From NCBI GenBank assembly GCA_020809705.1, contig CP085829.1, positions 5,022,001-5,086,000 on the forward strand: a DNA stretch of 64,000 bases. Direction: 5' to 3'. A model generated the notes under the pieces. It did no database searches. It was not told where the DNA came from and worked only from the letters and a program-made list of their open reading frames with translations. Each line of letters opens with the position of its first letter. Within the stretch, counting starts at the first letter, position 1. This DNA is from Calonectria ilicicola (lineage: Eukaryota > Ascomycota > Sordariomycetes > Hypocreales > Nectriaceae). Shown in pieces: positions 57,425 to 64,000 of the stretch. Position numbers and translations under genes: made by a program.

Positions 57425-58893
57425 ACCATGGTGTTCTTCTGCACTCCTTGACTCCCAACGGCCCCCAAACGGGTCCCAATGGGCCCCAAGGGACGGGGGA
57501 AAAAGACTGCATTCATCATATAGGGTAGCGGTCTGAGCCCATCATCAACACACCCGCCACCCACTTTACACGACGCAGGCTCCATCCCGACACCCTCCAG
57601 ACCGCAACACGAACGAAGCAGGACGCGGCGACGTCTTGCGAAACTAACGATATGCGCATAAAGTCCACCGTCTACCGGATGCAATCACGACTGTTCCGAG
57701 CCAACCTCCCACGCCGCGCGAATGCGCTCGCACACACCTCTCCCTCACCGTCCACCGTCTTTTCAACCTCTTTTTTTATTTTTATTTTTTTTTCTTCCTA
57801 ACCCTTTTCTTACTTCTCTATTTACACTCTCGGCCAAATCTCTTGGCCAAGGTCAATTAAAAAAACACGGGGAGTCCAATCGGCAGAGCAACCAGGCATC
57901 CGGGAGGGGAACGGACGGCTATACTCTTTTCTCGCATCACTGTCATGCCTACGTGCATTAGCTACATGTACAAGATCAATTAAGCTGGCCCAATTGACGC
58001 ATGGTAGCCTTGCGAGTTTGAAATGGGCGGTGTCAAAACGCGCGCTTTCCGTCGGAAATATTACTTTACTTGACAACTCTTTCGAGAAAAAGGTCTCAGA
58101 CCGCTTTCCTCCCCCCCCCTCCACCGCCTGTATTTTTTTTTTAGTGACTTGGTATTTTTTTTTATTCTCACACACCCGGCTCCAGATAATTTTATGTAGC
58201 TAGGAGGAACGGACGAAGAGACCCCCAAAATCGTCCTAGTGACTTACGGGGTGTCGGAAGAAAAAAAAAAAGGTTGATTAAAAATAATCAACAACTCAAT
58301 TGATTGTCTTGGACGCTCACGCATGGCGGGCCAGCGTTCGCCTAATCTCCACGACTGCATGCACGCAAGGTGAGGCTGCTGCACCGCATCCCGTCACATC
58401 GATTTGACACACCCCCGGTTTTTTTTTCTCTTCCTCTTCCCCCATTGCCTGCTTTTGGGTGCGGGAAGCGGGTTCCTGAAGAAGCGGGCACTGGGGAAAG
58501 GGTGAGGGGCTAGGGTGTCAACGGGCGGCTTGTGCGCGCAGCACGCGAGCAAAAAAGCAAGCGGCGCGCCTAGCAGCTCATCTCATCGGCGTTTCCCCAG
58601 CATATGTTCGACAGCGGCACGGGACAGAAAAAGGGAAGCCGAACGGGTGAAAAAGAAAGGAAATTGAATTATCGAGAACATCCTAGGCGTGATCTTTTTT
58701 TTCTTCATCAATGTCCAATTTGTCACGACAAAACTCAAAACGACTAGTCGGAGCCTGGCCCCTGGCTTCATCTCCATCCACGCCCATTTTGGGCTGGGCT
58801 AGGCTGCTGAAGTGTATGAATGGCCAACGTAATGCGTTTAATTAACTGTTGGAGACTTGGTTATGCTGCTGGGCCATATGATCACCGCCTTCC

Positions 58894-58920
58894 AACGCCG
58901 ACGCCGCCGACGCCGCCGCC
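58894..58920. repeat. Imperfect (CCG)n tract
   Basis: Runs of GCC/GAC triplets (ACGCCGACGCCGCCGACGCC and on), imperfect. Coding potential on either strand is low complexity only. Confidence 0.8.
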
Positions 58921-59654
58921 TGCTACTATGCTGTACTATACTATGCGATGCGCGGCGAAGCGTGACTGCGGAGTAACGAAATGCAAGCAGAAACAGGGCA
59001 CAAAAAAAAAAAAAGTCTCTTGTCCCCGATGTGCGGGCGTGCAAACGCAAGCAGATCGGGAGCCCTGAAGATCAATGGAGAAAAAAGGGCGGGTCTCATC
59101 ATGATAGGTTGGTGCTGGCCATGTGTTCACCGACACCAAGTTTTCTGCCGAACGTGCTCGTCCCGTCTGCTGTCCCAAAAGGATCGCCATGCGTGTATAG
59201 CGAGCCCAGCAGACGAATGCTATGGCCGCAGTAGCGACAACTCGCCCATCTCCCGCGCTGAGATTGGGCGGCGGCCAGCGCTCTCTGACCAGCATATGCA
59301 CCTCGCTCGGGTGCCATCCACACCTCACAGCAGACATATGTGCAGACTTGACAGTGACAGCAAGGTGCGAATGGCCATGGGGCGGTACCGACGCAGATCC
59401 CGCTGGCCGGCATGACCAAGAGATTCCGCACCTAATCAACCAAGAGAACACAGCACAGCCAGGACCAGGTTCTGCAGCGTTTCGTATACCGCCGTGCCCG
59501 TGCTCCGCTCCGCTTGGCCTTCAGCTGTCAGGGCCCCGGGCGCAACACAACGGTCAGAGGCTGAGACATGCTGTCTGCACTAGCCTTGTCCCCTCAAACT
59601 GCATCGACGGCAATCTGAGCCCAGATGGTTGAGTGCAGCACACCACCACAGGCA

Positions 59655-59689
59655 AGCAGCAGCAGTAGTAGTAGCAGTAGCAGCAGCAA
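59655..59689. repeat. (AGC/AGT)n trinucleotide tract
   Basis: About eleven AGC and AGT triplets in mixed order; no gene context. Confidence 0.85.
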
Positions 59690-61556
59690 CGCTCGATAAT
59701 CTCAGTAGACTATCCTCTTTTCAATCGCATTCTGGAAATTGCCCTCTGTCGTCCGCCCTGGATCGGCCCCCACCTCACCTGAGGGTAGCGCCGTGAGGCC
59801 CGAAAAGAGGGTGTGCTGTCTGGTGTCATGGATGCCAGCGCAGCACGTCGCCGGCAGGGAGGCCCCTTTGTGTATTTGGCTTTTTGCTATAGTCGTCTTC
59901 CCTACCCTGCAAAAAGCATGAATGATATGGTCCGTCATAGGGCCGTCACCCGACAAGTTCTTCAAAGGGAGAGGGGATCTGCTCCCGTTTTGAATCTGGT
60001 TTGCTTTTAGCGTCGCATCCGGGGAACCCAAGCGACGAGGTTATCGCAGCAGAAGCAAAGGTGCATGCCGGCATCGAACGGTCCTCGTGGCAGCCACTGG
60101 CCCAGGACATCCCTGCCGGCACACCCAGGTACAGCGCAGCCCTGAGAGGGCCTTCTGAGGCGGGCCCCTCTGGCCTCCCTGCCAGCCCCCCCCCACTGCT
60201 TCTGGAAGCCTTCCAAATATTGTTTCACGCTTCGCGGAAATGCCCGTGTCAGTGATTCGGCGCACCTGGCTGCTCGCTTCCCGGGGGCCCTGTAGGAGCC
60301 CTGTACGAGAAGCCCTGGGGGAAGCCCTGGGATTTTTTGAGGGGTTGGGCATGCATGACGGCGGTCCTGCTCCCGGTTGGTCGAAGCGTCTCGAGTTGAG
60401 TTTCCCGGCGGGCAAAACAGGCCAAGGGGGCGTGAAGGAGTGTGCCTTGCAAGGAAAAAAGTTGGGTGGGTGGTGGACGCTCGCATGAACAAACAAAGGC
60501 GGTAGGAAATACGGAAGGGAGGGAAAGAAAACGGTGTTGGATCAGCGCCCGGCTGAGTCTTGCATGTTGGCTTGGTGCTGTCAGACCATTGCCCCCCCTA
60601 GTTGGCCATACAGATTGTCAATAGGCGGGGGCTGAAGATGAATGGATTGATCTATCCATTGTTTTGCGCAATCCTTCGCCCAGCTGGGGGGGAAAACCAT
60701 GTCGCGTCGATCATGTGCGATGCAGTTTGCCCACTCCGCGATCTCGGGATGCCCTGTTTGTTTCGACAAAGCTTTGGGCAACAGAACAGTAAAATTTCCC
60801 AGCCATCGGGCTCGCAAGGTAGAGGGAAGCTCGGATAGGATCGACGCGCGACGTTGCAACAGCGTTGCAACAGCCGGAAAGCCATGGCCAACTTGGCTGC
60901 CCGGTGGCTATCTGTTCCTGGACCACCCGCTCGCTGGATCCTACTCTCTGCTTGTCCCAAGCTCCTTTGGCCCATCTATTATTACCTATTATTGCTGCTG
61001 CCGCCCTAGGCTGGCCCCTAAGGCTGCCACCCCGATTCGCACCATTTCTTTTGCTTCCGAAAAAGGTCCGTCTCAATGGGGCAAGCCTGGTGTTACAGAC
61101 GGCGCGCCGGAGGATTGGCCTTGCGCCAGTGTTCGTTTGTTGCAACCGTTTCTGGTCATAGCGTGCCGCGTGTTGGCAGAGAGAATCAGCCAAAATTGGC
61201 GGCTGGGCGCTGGGATGCGTCTGACTGTATCTTGGGTCTAGTACGAGTTGGAGACAATTGGGGACTGAGGACAAGCTAGGGCGGAGGCTTAATGTTAATC
61301 GTTTCATCCATGCCCCCGAGCGGTTGCCCCCCATTGGAACAAAAATAGCCGCTATGGCGGATTTGCATTGTTGCTGGTCGTCTCATTTGATTCTCTGGGG
61401 CCCCAAGTCTTGCTAGGCGCGTTGGCGCATCGCCCTGACCGAAGTTGGGGTGCGGGCGACGGGTGTCAATTAACTGGAAATGTCGGTCCCCAATCAACAT
61501 TAACCCCTCGCCAAGCTTTGGAAAGACACAAAAAAAAAAGCACAAAGGCGACAGCC

Positions 61557-61583
61557 GGGGGGGAGGGGGAGGGGGAGGGGGGG
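61557..61583 (+). repeat. G-rich tract with quadruplex potential
   Basis: Four G-runs of at least five separated by single A bases (pattern G7-A-G5-A-G5-A-G7). This satisfies the usual G-quadruplex rule on the plus strand. Confidence 0.85.
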
Positions 61584-62290
61584 TGAAGCACTTTGGCTGC
61601 ATCCATGTCTCTCTCTATTGACAAGTACAGGTGGAGGAGGAGGACGTGCATCATCTACTCACGCCTAGATGACGGGAGACGGGAGGTACGTGCGCCAGAT
61701 TGATTTCTAGAAAGGTGGCTTGAGTGAAGGGATGGTGCCAAGTCGCAAGTCGCGCTGGTGGTGTACGGGGCGCCGACGTCGTTCGACGGCCTCCAGCCAC
61801 ATGTCTCAAGGGCGTTCGCAAGATCCATGACAATAGATAGCCACTCGGCTTAGGTGTATTGAGGTATATGCAGACTATGCAGAGGCGTAGATCATGACCA
61901 ACAGCCTCTCTAGCAGAGGTGGAGGGGCGCAAAGAGCCATGACTGGGCGAAGCGAGCTGCATGGCAAACTTGCGGATTGCAGCGGCGAGACGTGACGGGA
62001 CGCGATGCCATGCAATGTGATTGAATGGTACGTGACAAGCATCCCGTATGAAAGGCGGTGGCCTGTTTGAGTGGTTTCTAGACCATAGCCGCCCCTTTCC
62101 TGTCACCTCTAGTTTGCGACTATGAGTCGTAAGATGGCGGTATCGAGAGGCATAATGCCTGCACCTTCGGGAGCGGTGGCCCTGGTCTCCCGCGCCGGCA
62201 CGGCCAGCACTTCCCCAGCTGGTAAGGACCAGCTGCTGTGGCGGAACGAGATGTCTCTCTTTTGCGGAGGCAGGCCGGGAGAAGCACTGG

Positions 62291-62322
62291 CGCATCGCAC
62301 CGCACCGCATCGCATCGCATCG
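62291..62322. repeat. Pentamer repeat CGCAY, six units
   Basis: Six tandem copies of CGCAT or CGCAC. No coding meaning seen. Confidence 0.85.
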
Positions 62323-62753
62323 ATGAAGAAGCAAGCAACACCTGTCAAGGGATTGCAGTGGGAGCCGTGCCGGAGCCGCACCCGCGCGACGGGACAAGCA
62401 TGCATGGGTGACTGGCTGGAAGGGATCACGATTCTTGCTCCATCCATCATGGCGAGGTTGGGTTTTTCGGATGACCGACGCAAGGAGATGGTCAGGTCAG
62501 ATTCGGCACCTCATCCCACTGCAGATCGGCTACACGACCGTCGTCCCATTTCCCATCCCATAGCGCCGCCGGTAATCTAGTATGGGAGCCCATCAACGGC
62601 GACGGCTTGCTCGAGACATGTTGAGACATTGCGGTGGCTGCCACGGCTTCTCGAAGGCCGTCAGAACGATGCCAGTGGGCGCGCCCAAAGCCCGTGCAGG
62701 ACTGGGGTGGTGGCAGACGGGCAGACGGGGGGGCAGATGCTGGTGGACACACT

Positions 62754-62787
62754 GAGCCATGAGCCATGAGCCACGAGCCATGAGCGC
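62754..62787. repeat. Heptamer repeat GAGCCAT, four units plus partial
   Basis: Copies at 62754, 62761, 62768 (one change, GAGCCAC) and 62775, then a partial GAGCG. Confidence 0.85.
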
Positions 62788-63770
62788 TAGGCCATGGCGC
62801 TGAGCGACAGCGAGTGAGCTACAGTGGTGGCAGAGAGAGCGACAGCGACAGCGACGCAGAGAGGTGTGTGAAGCTGGCTGCCCGAGGGGGTGCATTTAGG
62901 GGCAAAACGGACGAGGTCCCCGAGCAGGAGAGGACAGGGTTCATGGGGGATGGGGAAGCAGGAAGACACATTTGCATGGGCAGGGGAGATTGGAAACACG
63001 GGGCGGCGACCTCGAGGCTGCGCAGGACGGTGCGTCGGGTTACAGAGAGAGTCCCGCGCATGGGTTGGGTTGGGACTGTGTGAGCGTTGCTGGCGAGCTG
63101 CTAGGTAATCTGCGACGTGCAACCTGCGACGTGCCTGCGGCAAGCACGGAGGGTCGACGGACGACGCTATCCCCAAGCAAGCCTCCAAGGACGTTCCTAA
63201 TTTCTAGAAGACTTCGAGAAGCCTTCCACGGCCAGCTAGTCTAATTTCCCACCTGTAATGCATTGGCCACCGGTCTCCCCACGCAGCCAACCACACGTCA
63301 GCCCGGGGGCTTGCCACCCCTGTAGCGCTACTCTTTGGGTCTCCTTTTGGGCTGCTGTTTGGCTGGCGCACTCTACTGCACCGCGCTAGCGGGCTTAAGG
63401 ACTGTTATTGGGGATCATTGCTATTGTTGTGACTGCTAACGCTGTACCACGTATGTTTGGTGTCATTAATTATTGCTATTTTGATTGCGAACCCGTCATG
63501 TGCGCTTGCTCGATGGCGCGGGTGCAATCCAGGACTGGGTTGCGAAGTGGCTGTGGGCCAGCCGCGATATGCAAGGCTAGATTGGCTGTGAGTCCTCTTT
63601 GGGGTCATGATGCGCCACACACGCTCCATGACAGCATGTTTGTTCCTCGAATCGTCGGGGGAGGTGAGGGGGAGTAGCAGCAGGGGGGAGCCGACGTTCA
63701 AGTACCGACCGATGTACAGGTATTTCGCACAGTGCGCGCGGCTCCAGGTCCCACTGGCCTCCCTGAGCAG

Positions 63771-63799
63771 ACTCGACAGCGACTCGACAGCGACTCGAT
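63771..63799. repeat. 11-bp tandem repeat ACTCGACAGCG
   Basis: Two full units followed by a partial third (ACTCGATA) near the right edge. Confidence 0.8.
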
Positions 63800-64000
63800 A
63801 CGCTCAAAGGGTGGCCGCGGCAGTGCGCAGACCATCCGCTCCAGATCCGATTGGGCGTGTGTGCAAACCTTCTGGGGCAGACGGCCTGATCCATGTGTGA
63901 GGTGAGCCATTGTTGACAAACATCCCACAACCGGAAGACGTGTGCGTGTTGAGTGCATTAAATTCATGACCCCGTCTCCCAAACGCTCACGCGTCCCATG

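Larger units (their letters stand above)
57062..64000. other. 6.9-kb gene-free right end
   Basis: No recognisable protein-coding gene, tRNA or rRNA on either strand. All open frames (for example 60007-60492, 60711-61334 and 61651-62397, minus) are Arg/Ser/Pro/Cys-rich, overlap one another in several frames and have no domain. Base composition is mixed, not AT-rich as RIP-decayed repeats would be. It holds several homopolymers, microsatellites and G-rich tracts, listed separately. It could be the long regulatory region and 5' leader of a gene beyond the right edge. Confidence 0.55.

Noticed and set aside
60007..62397. Several minus-strand frames of 150-250 codons in the right end
   Set aside because: They overlap each other in different frames, are Arg/Cys/Pro-rich and show no recognisable motif.
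1..64000. CRISPR arrays, rRNA operon, telomere repeats, intact transposons
   Set aside because: No regularly spaced direct repeats, rRNA sequence, TTAGGG arrays, or transposase/reverse-transcriptase frames were seen.

Overview
The window is nuclear DNA of a filamentous ascomycete, most likely a Sordariomycete and probably Hypocreales. The evidence is short introns of about 41-120 bp with GTRNGT donors and CTAAC/CTGAC-like branch sites, intron-containing tRNA-Ser and tRNA-Gly genes, and typical fungal genes (PNP-NACHT-ankyrin NLR, Ndt80-like regulator, Rieske-tailed nitrite reductase). Gene models below were spliced by eye, and exon phases were checked so that each model closes to a whole number of codons.

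Left arm (1-8 kb): a C2H2/AT-hook protein with an unresolved start, an orphan 496-residue protein, and an MFS sugar porter (4823-6552) whose six exons join perfectly except for one in-frame TGA. Sugar-catabolism block (8-28 kb): a GH31 alpha-xylosidase and a secreted GH3 beta-glucosidase are divergently transcribed. Next comes the complete N-acetylglucosamine (GlcNAc) catabolic cluster: nag3 (GH3 hydrolase fused to a GNAT domain), dac1 (GlcNAc-6-P deacetylase), ron1 (Ndt80-like regulator), dam1 (GlcN-6-P deaminase) and hxk3 (GlcNAc kinase-type hexokinase). Together hxk3, dac1 and dam1 convert GlcNAc to fructose-6-phosphate; ron1 is the known activator in Trichoderma reesei.

Middle (28-43 kb): a six-BRCT Brc1/Rtt107-type genome-stability protein, ESCRT-II Vps25, and assimilatory nitrite reductase with a perfect NirA-type site upstream. 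These are followed by a disrupted membrane-protein gene (possibly AveC-like) and a PNP_UDP-NACHT-ankyrin NLR. The NLR stop codon (TAG) is followed by a 77-codon open reading frame in the same frame, with a weak amyloid-signalling-like motif.

Right arm (43-64 kb): two identical tRNA-Ser(UGA) genes, an accessory stretch with an orphan coiled-coil gene and an ankyrin-like relic, tRNA-Gly(GCC), Rxt2 (Rpd3L histone deacetylase complex), Opi3 phospholipid methyltransferase, cytosolic methionyl-tRNA synthetase and the VHS-GAT protein Lsb5. The last 6.9 kb (57.1-64.0 kb) has no recognisable gene but many homopolymers, microsatellites and a G-quadruplex-type tract.

Most of this is ordinary fungal biology. 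The points most worth checking are the single in-frame stops in three otherwise continuous genes, the Asp-to-Glu change at the expected NAG3 nucleophile, the NLR tail, and the large gene-free right end.
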